DNA from: CAYNHQ01 sp964397255 | Lineage (GTDB): Bacteria; Bdellovibrionota_G; JALEGL01; DATDPG01 | NCBI GenBank assembly: GCA_964397255.1 | Contig: CAYNHQ010000002.1 | Coordinates: 62,001 to 126,000 of the forward strand | Length of the DNA stretch: 64,000 nucleotides | Reading direction: 5' to 3' | Part shown: positions 8,359 through 17,563 of the stretch, piece after piece | How the letters are laid out: each line of letters starts with the position of its first letter | Numbering within the stretch: the stretch's first letter is position 1 | Made by a program: the position numbers and the translations under genes | The notes under the pieces: generated by a model | What the model saw: the letters and a program-made list of their open reading frames with translations, nothing else | Told to the model about the DNA's origin: nothing | Database searches by the model: none

Positions 8359-9245
8359 TTCAATCTATCGCTGGCAAATATCCATCCCCTTCACGGATCG
8401 CTTGCTCCCTTTGTGGAGGTGCTCTTGAAGTATCCTCGTATGTCGTAACAGATTTTGACTTGCGTGAATGCAAGAACTGCGATTTGGTTTACAATGCGGA
8501 TCGCAACGCACAAGACGTAGAGAGCGTAGAGGCTTTCACGGATGAATTTTTTGCATCCTATGCAGAGCACCCCCTCATGCATAGAATTGAGCTTCGACGA
8601 TTCGAGAGGCTTTCGGATACTGGCACATTACAAGGATTAACAGTCGTTGACGTAGGTTCCGGAGACGGGAGATTCCTAAGTCTATTGGCGAGTCGAGGCG
8701 CTATACCGATCGGCGTGGAACTTAATGACAAACAAAGAAATCGCGGAGCGGCGAAGGGCATTTCCTCTTTTGCAACTCTTGCAGACCTTGAAAAAAGTCA
8801 CCTCGGGGATATCGATTTAATTTATTGCTCCCACACATTGGAGCATTTTCTCGACCCTTTTGACGCGCTTAAGAGAATGTTTCGCCTTCTGCGACCGGGA
8901 GGAGGATTGGATATCACCGTCCCTTGCTTGAACAAAGCTACTTTCAAACTGGAAAGATTTTTGCGAAAATTTGAAACCCAAGGCGGATGGGGAATTTTTT
9001 ATCCTGAGCATCTAACCTACTTTAATCGAGAATCTCTTCAGAAAATGGTTGAGCGGGCCGGATTTCAAACACTTTCCATTCGGCCGGGGGTCTTGGGTGA
9101 AAACATGATTCGAAAATATTTTCACTCTGAGTTCGTCACGTCGCTTCTTTTTTACGGATTCGTGCATCCCCTACTCTGGCTGCTTTTTCCGTTTCAATGG
9201 ACTCCAAATTTATGCCTTTTAGCTCGAAAGCCTCTTTCGTCATGA
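8355..9245 (+). CDS. Class I SAM-dependent methyltransferase with N-terminal zinc ribbon
   Basis: A 296-residue protein. Residues 15-50 carry two CxxC pairs (CSLCGG and CKNCDLVY) that likely bind zinc. The Rossmann methyltransferase core follows, with VVDVGSGDGRFLSLL near residue 95 as motif I and CSHTLEHFLDP near residue 155. The same architecture occurs in polysaccharide clusters (Methyltransf_23-like). It starts at TTG, overlapping the previous stop, so expression is coupled. The protein encoded at 34726-35535 has the same domain order. Confidence 0.82.
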   Translation: MIQSIAGKYPSPSRIACSLCGGALEVSSYVVTDFDLRECKNCDLVYNADRNAQDVESVEAFTDEFFASYAEHPLMHRIELRRFERLSDTGTLQGLTVVDVGSGDGRFLSLLASRGAIPIGVELNDKQRNRGAAKGISSFATLADLEKSHLGDIDLIYCSHTLEHFLDPFDALKRMFRLLRPGGGLDITVPCLNKATFKLERFLRKFETQGGWGIFYPEHLTYFNRESLQKMVERAGFQTLSIRPGVLGENMIRKYFHSEFVTSLLFYGFVHPLLWLLFPFQWTPNLCLLARKPLSS

Positions 9246-10324
9246 AAGGAGTCAATCAACTCCCTGTTTCTTTCATACGGGAAGGGTTCAATGTGCTCAA
9301 GGTTCTGCCCAGTTACAAAATGAGCCAAACATGGACTCGGCCCATCTCGGTCAATTTTCTTATCACCACTCGCTGCAATTCCAAATGCGTCACATGTGAT
9401 TCTTGGAAACTGGAAGATCACGAGCGTGAATTGACCACGGAGGAATTTGATCGCCTCGCGGATGAAATTGCAGATCTACGAATTCCCATCGTCACCATCG
9501 GGGGAGGCGAACCCACACTTCGAAAAGACCTTTGGGAGATCATCAAACAATTTAAAAAGAGAGGGCTTACGGTTCAGCTCACGACAAATGGTCTTACGCT
9601 GCGAGACACCCAACGTAGACAGCTTTACGAAAGCGGTACGGATCGAGTCACACTGTCGGTCGACAGCCACTTTCCAGACCTTTATGATCGAATTCGTGGA
9701 GTAGATGGGTATGCCGCGGTTGAAAAAAACCTGAAAGAACTTCTCCAGGATCGGCCTTCGCATCTGGAAGTCGATACAAATACCGTCCTCTGTTCCGATA
9801 ATGCAGAGACCTTTCTGGATACCATCGACCACCTCATTTCAATCGGCGTTCCGAAAGTTAATTTCTCAGCCGTTACGACTTCGGGTGTGAATTATTTGAT
9901 GACTTCTCCCAAGGATGATCTCTCCAAGATTTCCGCGAATCAGATCCATGAGATTGTGGCAGGGCTCTTGGAGCGAAAGAAAAAAACGAGTGCCATCTCT
10001 GCCAGTCGGGCATTTATTGAAGGTCTAGCTCGATATTATGCGGATCCGACGAAGATCGTTTATCCCTGTTACGCGGGGTACTTAACTTTCGATATCTTTC
10101 AGGATGGTTCGATTCATGGTTGCGGGAACTTGCCCGCATATGGGAATGTTCGCCAGGGTTCTCTACGGGACATTTGGTTTAGTGACGCCGCTGGAGAAAG
10201 CCGGCGAAATATGGCGGAGGGAAAATGCCCAAATTGCTATCTCTCTTGCAAGATTGAATTGGCCATCGCTGGAGATCCAAAACAACTCCCCCGTTTTGCC
10301 TTTGATAAAGTGCTCTCCAAATGA
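9242..10324 (+). CDS. Radical SAM protein with SPASM-like C-terminus
   Basis: A 360-residue enzyme from the ATG at 9242, which overlaps the previous stop as ATGA; an upstream in-frame ATG at 9197 is less likely. TTRCNSKCVTCDSWK holds the CxxxCxxC cluster motif and IGGGEPTLRKD the GGEP motif. The C-terminus contains CYAGYLTFDIFQDGSIHGCGN followed by CPNCYLSCKIE, which are auxiliary cluster ligands as in SPASM/Twitch proteins. Its position between a methyltransferase gene and an FAD oxidoreductase gene suggests a multistep sugar or carrier modification. The reaction cannot be assigned. Confidence 0.84.
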   Translation: MKGVNQLPVSFIREGFNVLKVLPSYKMSQTWTRPISVNFLITTRCNSKCVTCDSWKLEDHERELTTEEFDRLADEIADLRIPIVTIGGGEPTLRKDLWEIIKQFKKRGLTVQLTTNGLTLRDTQRRQLYESGTDRVTLSVDSHFPDLYDRIRGVDGYAAVEKNLKELLQDRPSHLEVDTNTVLCSDNAETFLDTIDHLISIGVPKVNFSAVTTSGVNYLMTSPKDDLSKISANQIHEIVAGLLERKKKTSAISASRAFIEGLARYYADPTKIVYPCYAGYLTFDIFQDGSIHGCGNLPAYGNVRQGSLRDIWFSDAAGESRRNMAEGKCPNCYLSCKIELAIAGDPKQLPRFAFDKVLSK

Positions 10325-11676
10325 AAGTGGTTATTTTCGGCGCCGGAATGACTGGCCTTGTGGCGGGTAGAGAATTGGCTCGCCACGGTCATCATATAGA
10401 GATTTATGAAGCCTCGGAGCAAGTAGGAGGATTGGCGAAAACGTATCGTGACCCTGACGGATTCACATACGACAACGGTCCACGTTTCATTTTTTCGACC
10501 CTTGCGGAAAAGATCGGAATTGCTCACCTGTGTGAACCGGTCAAATACCTTGAGGATATTTACGTCGGTGAGCGCTATTATCCCTTCCCGTTCGGATTTA
10601 TTCGAAATCCGCGCTATTTGGCCTCCGCGGGAACTGCGACTTTGACGCGAGGATTCAAGCGAACCCCACGGAACTTGGGTGAATTTCTACAAACCTATTA
10701 CGGTCGAACTTTTTCCGGTGAAGTCCTGGTCCCGCTCATTGAGAAATGGGCTGGGATTCCGGCCCCTGAAATTTCTGTCGATTTTGCTTCCCGGCTGCTT
10801 CCCACCAATATCGCCTACATCATTCACTCACTCATCAAGAAACTCCGAGGCGGGGTCACCGAGGACTATTACCGGAAGGGAAGATTTATCGTTTATCCTC
10901 GCACGAGCAACGCCGCCATTTTTGACGAGCTCGTGAAGGCCCCCGGAGTAAACGTAAAGCTGCATTCTCGGCTCGATCGTTTAATCACGGAAAACCATCG
11001 AGTAATTTCGGCTGAAATCGGGGGAAAATCGGTTGGCGCGGATTACTTCCTCAGCACGATACCCATTCACCGCCTTGCCACCATCCTGGATAATCCGAAG
11101 CCCATTCGCGATTGGGGCGGTTTTCGATACCGGGGGATCTTATTGCTCTTTATTAAAGTTAATCGGCCCCGCGTTCTGGAGCACCTTTGGACCTGGTTTC
11201 CAGAGAAGAAATTTCGCTTTTACCGAATTTCAGAGTTTAAAAACGCTCGAGAAGATCTCGCTCCCAAGGAAAAAACACTTATTTGCATTGAATTGGCTTC
11301 TGAAACGACCGATCCGATTTGGACGATGACGAAAGAAGAAATTTATTCTAGCCTCGAGCGTGATCTTCGGTATCTCTATTCACTGAAACGGGAAGAAATC
11401 ATCGGTCTCGAACTAAAAAAGAGTGAATTTGCTTACCCCGTGATGCGGAGTTCCACTGAAGACTTGCAACGTTCCCTCGCCCACCAGACTCCCTTTCACA
11501 ATCTCTTTATCGCCGGCCGAACGGGAATGTTTCAATATCGAATGTTAGAAGGGTGTTACGAGAGCGCGATGATTTGCGTCGAGGCCATCCGCGCCACCAT
11601 GGGTGAATTAAATGAAGTGGAACAGCATGTCCTTCGCAGGGATCGTTATGGTCGCCCCGAACTGGTTCCTGAATAA
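10321..11676 (+). CDS. FAD-dependent oxidoreductase, UDP-galactopyranose mutase/protoporphyrinogen oxidase-like
   Basis: A 451-residue flavoprotein. It opens with the dinucleotide-binding motif VVIFGAGMTGLVAGRELA and the acidic E of EIYEASEQVGGLA near residue 30. The C-terminus has LFIAGRTGMFQYRMLEG, the FAD-contacting GR...F.Y pattern seen in UGM-like proteins. Such enzymes in glycan loci either isomerise hexoses to furanoses or oxidise sugar or isoprenoid substrates; which one applies here is open. It overlaps the radical SAM gene upstream by 4 bases (ATGA) and the convergent AsnB gene by 31 bases at the 3' end. Confidence 0.78.
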   Translation: MKVVIFGAGMTGLVAGRELARHGHHIEIYEASEQVGGLAKTYRDPDGFTYDNGPRFIFSTLAEKIGIAHLCEPVKYLEDIYVGERYYPFPFGFIRNPRYLASAGTATLTRGFKRTPRNLGEFLQTYYGRTFSGEVLVPLIEKWAGIPAPEISVDFASRLLPTNIAYIIHSLIKKLRGGVTEDYYRKGRFIVYPRTSNAAIFDELVKAPGVNVKLHSRLDRLITENHRVISAEIGGKSVGADYFLSTIPIHRLATILDNPKPIRDWGGFRYRGILLLFIKVNRPRVLEHLWTWFPEKKFRFYRISEFKNAREDLAPKEKTLICIELASETTDPIWTMTKEEIYSSLERDLRYLYSLKREEIIGLELKKSEFAYPVMRSSTEDLQRSLAHQTPFHNLFIAGRTGMFQYRMLEGCYESAMICVEAIRATMGELNEVEQHVLRRDRYGRPELVPE

Positions 11677-13541
11677 TATCGGGCTACATTTTCAAAGCCT
11701 CGATGGTGTCTCCGCCAGTCCAGAAACATGAGAATCGGCCAAAGACGAAACTGGTGATTCTTTTCACCCGAAAGATGTTGGTTCCATATTTTTGCAATGG
11801 TCGCGGCATCAAAGAGGCCCTCTTCTCGAAGACTTTGACCCTGAAGTAAATCTTGAGCCCATTCCCGTAAAGGCCCTCGAAGCCAGTGTCGAATCGGAAG
11901 TTCAAATCCCTTCTTGGGACGATCGACAATATTCTTTGGAACATAACGATATAGGATTTTTCGAAGAGCGACTTTGCCTTCTCGCCATGAAGTTTTTAGC
12001 TGAATCGGCAACCGAAAGGCATATTCCACGACTCGGTGATCAAGAAGTGGAACACGGACTTCTAAGCTATGTGCCATGCTGGCTCGATCCACTTTCACCA
12101 ATAGATCATCCACAAGATAAGATCGGACATCCATGTGAGTCATAGCTTCCACCGCATTTGTGGACCGACACCAAGATTGAAGACGAGATAAAGTCTTCTC
12201 GGTGTCAACTCCGAGCGATGCTAATTCTGCGTCATCCTTCCAGAGCGAACTAAAATTCAAGTGGATATCTTCAAGCGTCTCAAGAGAAAGAATGTAACCG
12301 ACACGCTGAAGTCCCGGAATCGCTTGCAAAACACGGCTAAGTGGAAATCGAATATTCGATGGGAGTAGCTTTCGAACGCCGTCAGCCATCTCGCCATATC
12401 GATAGCGATTGTAGCCGGCAAAAAGTTCATCGCCGCCATCTCCGGAAAGCACCACTTTGACCGAACGCCGGGCCAATTGAGACACCAATAAAGTTGGAAT
12501 TTGCGAAGCGTCTCCTAGGGGTTCGTCGTAAATCGATGCGATTCTAGGAACAAGGCTGATTGCGTCTTCCGGACGGACATACAGTTCCGTATGGTCGGTA
12601 CCTAAATGTTTAGCCACCCGTTTGGCGTAGGGAGCCTCATTGTAGTCTTTTTCATCGAACCCGATGGTGAAAGTTCTGACCCGCTGGCCTGCCCCTTTTT
12701 GCATCATGGCTACCACCAAAGAGGAATCGATTCCCCCGGACAGAAATGCCCCCACTGGGGTATCCGACACCATATGCGAACGAACTGCTTCCTCTATCAT
12801 CTGATCCAAGCGATCGATGGCAGTCAGCGAAGACTCTGCGATTGCTGGTTCGGGCAGATCCCAATAGGAACCGATGCGAGAAATTTCTCCGTCGACGCGA
12901 ACCCGTAAAATTCTTCCCGGCTCTAGCTTACGAATTCCGCGATAAATCGAGAGCGGAGAAGGAACATACCCGTAACGCACATAGTACGAAATCGCATCGC
13001 GATCTAATTCAGGGCTTTCCCGCCAAATGACTTGGAAGGCCTTTAATTCGGATGCAAAGAGAAACTTGCCTTCCACTTTTCCATAATAGAGAGGTTTTAT
13101 TCCGATCCGATCTCGAACCAGGAGTAGCTCCCTCTCCCTTCGATCCCACAATGCAAACGCGAACATTCCCACGAATCGGACAAGGGCTTGTTCAATTCCC
13201 CACTCCGAAATCGCTGCCAAAAGGACTTCTGTGTCCGATTGACTTCGAAACGAATGCCCTAAGGTAGCCAGAGATTTTCGAACCTCGAGAAAATTATACA
13301 TTTCGCCATTGAATGAAATTACATATCGCTGATCCGCAGAGAACATGGGTTGATGCCCCAAGGGCGAAAGATCGAGGATCGAAAGACGTCGATGGCCTAA
13401 ACCGATTCCCACCTTTGCATCAATCCAAGAACCCGAGTCATCCGGTCCTCGGTGAGCAAGCACCCGGTCCATGGCTCTAAGATCGTCCGAGAATTCTCTT
13501 TCGCTACATTTCTCGGAAAGAAGCCCGAATATTCCGCACAT
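11646..13541 (-). CDS. asnB: Asparagine synthase (glutamine-hydrolysing) paralog 1
   Basis: A 631-residue two-domain amidotransferase. The N-terminal class II glutaminase starts MCGIFGLL (Cys2 nucleophile) and has AHRGPDDSG and SFNGEMYNF. The C-terminal synthetase domain has the PP-loop FLSGGIDSS near residue 265 and LSGDGGDELFAGYNRYR. All key residues are present, so it should amidate a carboxylate with ATP and glutamine. In glycan loci such enzymes often amidate uronic or nonulosonic acids, so a sugar substrate is as likely as aspartate. It is closely related to the paralog at 56.3-58.2 kb. Confidence 0.88.
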   Translation of the reverse strand: MCGIFGLLSEKCSEREFSDDLRAMDRVLAHRGPDDSGSWIDAKVGIGLGHRRLSILDLSPLGHQPMFSADQRYVISFNGEMYNFLEVRKSLATLGHSFRSQSDTEVLLAAISEWGIEQALVRFVGMFAFALWDRRERELLLVRDRIGIKPLYYGKVEGKFLFASELKAFQVIWRESPELDRDAISYYVRYGYVPSPLSIYRGIRKLEPGRILRVRVDGEISRIGSYWDLPEPAIAESSLTAIDRLDQMIEEAVRSHMVSDTPVGAFLSGGIDSSLVVAMMQKGAGQRVRTFTIGFDEKDYNEAPYAKRVAKHLGTDHTELYVRPEDAISLVPRIASIYDEPLGDASQIPTLLVSQLARRSVKVVLSGDGGDELFAGYNRYRYGEMADGVRKLLPSNIRFPLSRVLQAIPGLQRVGYILSLETLEDIHLNFSSLWKDDAELASLGVDTEKTLSRLQSWCRSTNAVEAMTHMDVRSYLVDDLLVKVDRASMAHSLEVRVPLLDHRVVEYAFRLPIQLKTSWREGKVALRKILYRYVPKNIVDRPKKGFELPIRHWLRGPLREWAQDLLQGQSLREEGLFDAATIAKIWNQHLSGEKNHQFRLWPILMFLDWRRHHRGFENVARYYSGTSSGRP

Positions 13542-13606
13542 CGAGTCCCGAGCTTGAAGACACGGTATCTTTTCGTCAACTTCCAGGATAAGGTAGAGCG
13601 ACCCAG

Positions 13607-14599
13607 ATGAAAGACCATAAAGTGGCTTTGGTAACAGGGGGTGCGGGATTTATTGGCAGTCACCTAACTTGTCGCCTGTTAGAAAATCATTGGCGCGTCA
13701 TTGTTTTCGATAATCTAAATTCACACCTCTACTCGGCGGATCTTAAGAAAAAAAACATTGAGCGTCTTCAACAGAGGTTCCACGATCAAGTGGAACTCTT
13801 TGTGGGCGATTTTACCCATTCTCAAGATGTCGAGAGTCTTTTTTCGAATCATTCGTTCGAGATCATTTTTCACTTTGGAGCTCTCGCCGGCGTCCGACCT
13901 TCGCTCGCCGAGCCCTTTAAGTACATTGATGTGAATGTCGGAGGCACTTTGCAGCTGTTAGAGGCCGCACGACGACGGAACATAAAAAAGTTTGTGTTTG
14001 GTTCCTCATCCTCGATTTACGGCAATCGCTCGAAGATGCCCTTTTCTGAATCAGACAATACCGACTTTCCCTTTTCACCCTATGGAGCTTCGAAAAAATC
14101 TGCGGAAATTTATTGTTCTCTCTATCGCGCTCTCTTTGCTTTTCGTGTCGCCATTCTCCGCTTTTTTACAGTCTATGGCCCCGGGCAGCGCCCGGATCTC
14201 GCGATTCATCGATTTGTCAGAGCGATCAGACGCGGCCAACCCATAACGATGTTTGGAGATGGAACCTCGCAGCGAGATTATACTTATATCGATGACCTTG
14301 TGGATGGAATCCTAGGGGCTACAAGTTGGTTGGAACGCGAGACCCAGCCGTGTGCTGAGATTTTTAACTTAGGAAATTCGAAGCCAGTGTCTCTTCAAAC
14401 GCTCGTTACTACTTTGGAAAAGGTGATGGGGAAAAAAGCGAAAATCGATGCGCAACCGCGCCAGCCAGGAGATGTTGAAAATACTTACGCCGACATTTCC
14501 AAGGCGGCGGCGACATTAGGGTATCGTCCTCATGTTCCCTTGGAGGAGGGGCTGACAAAGTTTGTAACATGGTACGACGAGACAATGGTCAGCTCTTAG
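13607..14599 (+). CDS. NAD-dependent sugar-nucleotide epimerase/dehydratase (UDP-glucuronate 4-epimerase-like)
   Basis: A 330-residue extended SDR. TGGAGFIGSHL at residues 10-20 is the NAD-binding glycine motif and YGASKKSAE near residue 165 the catalytic YxxxK, with the GSSSSIYG serine segment before it. RYFTVYGP-like RFFTVYGPGQRPD and the final ADISKAAATLGYRPH are common in UDP-hexuronate and UDP-hexose 4-epimerases. It runs divergently from AsnB paralog 1 and converges with the methyltransferase gene, overlapping by 11 bases. The substrate is not certain. Confidence 0.84.
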   Translation: MKDHKVALVTGGAGFIGSHLTCRLLENHWRVIVFDNLNSHLYSADLKKKNIERLQQRFHDQVELFVGDFTHSQDVESLFSNHSFEIIFHFGALAGVRPSLAEPFKYIDVNVGGTLQLLEAARRRNIKKFVFGSSSSIYGNRSKMPFSESDNTDFPFSPYGASKKSAEIYCSLYRALFAFRVAILRFFTVYGPGQRPDLAIHRFVRAIRRGQPITMFGDGTSQRDYTYIDDLVDGILGATSWLERETQPCAEIFNLGNSKPVSLQTLVTTLEKVMGKKAKIDAQPRQPGDVENTYADISKAAATLGYRPHVPLEEGLTKFVTWYDETMVSS

Positions 14600-15431
14600 C
14601 TCTTTGAAATACAAACTCATTTAATCCAGAACGGGGCCCACATGGGATGACACGTATCGATTGGAACCCTTGGGCTAAGAAATAATCCGTCACAGCCGAT
14701 ACGGAAGCGACCTCAAAGGGAAACCCTCCTACCCAATCAATTACATCCCTCCACGGATTCATCCCTCGTGAACTTTTCGAATAATCTCTCCAGGATTTTC
14801 CAAACTCTCCATGAAGAAGATCGCGTACAAAAAGGGGAAGCCACATCCGAGCAAAAGCCAAACCTACTAAAGGAAACCGGAGGAACCGGGGAAGTGAAAC
14901 ATAGAGTTTTTTGATGTAGTACCAAACCCTGCTCTTCCAGCCTTCATCATTATAGATCGCGATGTAGAGCAAACCATTTGGTTTAACGAGAGACAGAACA
15001 TTTTGAAACGCTTCCCACATGGCCCCCGTGTGATGGAGAACTCCCCAAGAGTAGACCACGTCAAATGCACCCAGGCGAGTGAGGTAAGAACGATCTAAAA
15101 TAGAACCCTGGTCGATCTTCCACTCGGAAGCGTTCGGAGCAAATTCCAACTTAAGCTGCTCCGTGCATCGGACGGAATCCGGGTCAAAATCAAAGGATCT
15201 GACTTTGGCCCCCAACCGTTGCGCGGAAAGAGAAAACAAACCGCTCCCACAGCCAATATCTAAAAAAGTCTGACCTTCGAGCCGTATCTGGCCCAACATT
15301 CTTTGAAGCGACCCAATCGCGACGTTTAATTCTTCTTCGCCGATTTGGGTTCTGTATCGTTGCCAATTTTGACCGAATGCAAACCGAGCTGCTCTTTCAG
15401 CTGGATGGGTACTTTCAGCTTTCAAGGCCAT
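14589..15431 (-). CDS. Class I SAM-dependent methyltransferase
   Basis: A 280-residue methyltransferase. FLDIGCGSGLFSLSAQ near residue 58 is motif I, SFDFDPDSVRC motif II, and DVVYSWGVLHHTGAMW near residue 125 the post-II motif. It has an additional helical insert with SKSSRGMNPW near residue 222. It shares one base with the stop of the GT4 gene upstream (TAATG), so the two form one transcript. It probably O- or C-methylates a sugar in the glycan. Confidence 0.83.
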   Translation of the reverse strand: MALKAESTHPAERAARFAFGQNWQRYRTQIGEEELNVAIGSLQRMLGQIRLEGQTFLDIGCGSGLFSLSAQRLGAKVRSFDFDPDSVRCTEQLKLEFAPNASEWKIDQGSILDRSYLTRLGAFDVVYSWGVLHHTGAMWEAFQNVLSLVKPNGLLYIAIYNDEGWKSRVWYYIKKLYVSLPRFLRFPLVGLAFARMWLPLFVRDLLHGEFGKSWRDYSKSSRGMNPWRDVIDWVGGFPFEVASVSAVTDYFLAQGFQSIRVIPCGPRSGLNEFVFQRAKS

Positions 15432-16738
15432 TAGGCTCTTTTCCCTAATGCAGAAGGAATATCGACATAGTCCCGAAATAGATTCTCATAATATTTTTCG
15501 AATACGTGGCCGATTCCAAATTCCCGTAGCGCATGTTTGCGCCCTTCCCTCCCCATCTCGATCGCTTGATCGCGATGGTCCAAAAGCCAAGAAATTCGAT
15601 CGACGAGTTGACCAACATCCCCAGCCGAAACTAAGAATCCAGTTTTGGCATCCTGAATTTGATTAGGGATTCCTCCCACATTTGAGCCGACCACTGGCAA
15701 ACCCATCGCCATGGCTTCAAAACCCACCTGCGGGAGAATGTCGGGCCAAAGAGAAGGAATAACCACAATGTGAGCTTGATCGTAGACGGTTGAAATCTTT
15801 TCGTGAGAAACCCAGGGTTGAATTTCCATAAATTCATCATGTGGGAGGTCGGATTGGCTCGCCACGAGGAGTCGAAAGTCCTTTCGTTCCTTCCACATTT
15901 TTCGGCATGCTTCAAGTAAGATAGGCAGTCCTTTGACTTTCATTTCCATTCTCCCCAGAGCCAAAATCTTCCAAACTCCATTCGACGAAAAATTTGATTT
16001 GCCTGGAAATTGTTCAAGATTAATCCCCGCGGGAGCAACCTTCACTGGTGTCTGAATAAAGGGCTGCAGTCGGTTAGCAATAAATGGATTTCCAACTAAC
16101 ACCACCGCGGCGGAATTAAATGCGCCGATGGCCCTTTCCCGAAAATGCGGCAAAAAAGCTCCCGATCGAAGAAACTCGATCACCCAACGAGGACTAGGAT
16201 AGGACGCATAAAAAGTTCCCGCACAGCCCAGACAGGTGAGATAACTCTTTGCTGAACGATCGAGATAATTGACCTCACATACCTTTCCTCCGCGAAATAA
16301 AATTCCATTTCCTTTGAGGCACATCATTTCGTGGACATAGAGACGCACCACTGGTTTCCAAGCCGCGGCTGCCCGAACAACTGCCGGTTTGAAATACCAA
16401 GCATCTGCCACAAAAACATAGTCCGGGCGAAGCAATTCAAGCTTCTGACGAATGGCATGTTCAACTCCTGAAGAGCAAAACTGTGACCAAGAAAGTTCAA
16501 CAAACTCGACCTCAAAAGGCGGTTTCTCTCGGAAGGACACTTCTCCTCGAAGAAAAAACTTTGTATTTCCTAGTGGCCAGGGCCTTCGATATTTAGGATG
16601 TACTTGTGAGATACGAGGAATCAAAAGCGTGGTCTCATAGAGATTCGAGTAGCGCGACAGCATGTTGAAGACGTTGACCGGCGCTCCGCCGTCGGGTGGC
16701 CAGGTGAAGTTCATGTCTATCACACAGAGTTTTTTCAC
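15431..16738 (-). CDS. GT4 family glycosyltransferase
   Basis: A 435-residue GT-B enzyme. The N-terminus (WPPDGGAPVNVFNML) has the glycine-rich acceptor loop. The C-terminal domain has ILALGRMEMKVKGLPILLEA, then IPSLWPDILPQVGFEAMAMG with the EX7E motif, and GSNVGGIPNQI. It has a cysteine-containing insert, with CLKGNGILF and CLGCAGTFY, typical of a subset of GT4 proteins. It starts at GTG 16738. It is transcribed away from the methyltransferase gene at 16.8 kb and in one unit with the methyltransferase gene downstream. Confidence 0.85.
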   Translation of the reverse strand: MKKLCVIDMNFTWPPDGGAPVNVFNMLSRYSNLYETTLLIPRISQVHPKYRRPWPLGNTKFFLRGEVSFREKPPFEVEFVELSWSQFCSSGVEHAIRQKLELLRPDYVFVADAWYFKPAVVRAAAAWKPVVRLYVHEMMCLKGNGILFRGGKVCEVNYLDRSAKSYLTCLGCAGTFYASYPSPRWVIEFLRSGAFLPHFRERAIGAFNSAAVVLVGNPFIANRLQPFIQTPVKVAPAGINLEQFPGKSNFSSNGVWKILALGRMEMKVKGLPILLEACRKMWKERKDFRLLVASQSDLPHDEFMEIQPWVSHEKISTVYDQAHIVVIPSLWPDILPQVGFEAMAMGLPVVGSNVGGIPNQIQDAKTGFLVSAGDVGQLVDRISWLLDHRDQAIEMGREGRKHALREFGIGHVFEKYYENLFRDYVDIPSALGKRA

Positions 16739-16801
16739 GCTTTTTCCATTCTTCGTTACCCAAACGACTTAAACTCGCATAGTATTATAGATCGAACAAC
16801 A

Positions 16802-17560
16802 ATGAGAGTAATGAAAACCCCCTATTATCAAAAGCATCTCTCCGATTCCCCTCGGATGAAAACGTATCTTGCGTACCAAAGGAAATATTTTTCAAAACTC
16901 CGCGATAGCGACCGTGAAATGATCCGAATTCTCAAAATGAAAAGGGTTGGGAAGCAAACATCAAAATCGCTCTTGGACATTGGATGCTCCTCCGGCGGGC
17001 TACTTTTCCACCTGCAAAACTATTTCCCTTCCATGAAGCTGGCAGGAATTGATATTTCGCCTAGGGCTATTGAAAGCTGTAAATCAAATCCCGCACTGAG
17101 AAATATATCGTTTCGAACATTGGACTTGCTTCAATTGTCACATGGCTCACTTGGAAATTTTGATTTCGCTGTGACAAACGCATCCCTCCCGCTTTTCTCT
17201 CCAAAAGAGTTTCCAAGAGCTGTGAAAAGTATTGCTTCCAGCCTGAGACAAAATGGGCTTTGGATCGGATTCGATTGGTTTCACCCATTCGAACAGGAGC
17301 TAGAGATTTGCGAGCGAACGCGTCTTTTCCCTCATGGGCTCATTTTTCATTTCAGAGGGTATGAAACGGTGCAGCGCGCCTGCCGAAGAGCTGGATTTTC
17401 ATCGGTTACATTTCACCCTTTTAACATTTCAATCGATCTTCCTCGCCCTCCTTACCGTGAGGTGACAAGTTACACGATAAAAGAAATGCATCGAAAACGA
17501 ATGAGTTTCCGAGGAACGCTTTTTCAACCCTGGTGCTTCATTGTGGCGCGGAAAAAGTAA
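16802..17560 (+). CDS. Class I SAM-dependent methyltransferase
   Basis: A 252-residue protein. SLLDIGCSSGGLLFHLQ near residue 56 is motif I; GIDISPRAIESC motif II. Hydrophobic strand residues and DWFHPFEQELE lie in the second half. It is the first gene of a two-gene plus-strand unit with the dioxygenase gene 3 bases downstream. Candidate substrate is a glycan residue; unassigned. Confidence 0.78.
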   Translation: MRVMKTPYYQKHLSDSPRMKTYLAYQRKYFSKLRDSDREMIRILKMKRVGKQTSKSLLDIGCSSGGLLFHLQNYFPSMKLAGIDISPRAIESCKSNPALRNISFRTLDLLQLSHGSLGNFDFAVTNASLPLFSPKEFPRAVKSIASSLRQNGLWIGFDWFHPFEQELEICERTRLFPHGLIFHFRGYETVQRACRRAGFSSVTFHPFNISIDLPRPPYREVTSYTIKEMHRKRMSFRGTLFQPWCFIVARKK

Positions 17561-17563
17561 GAA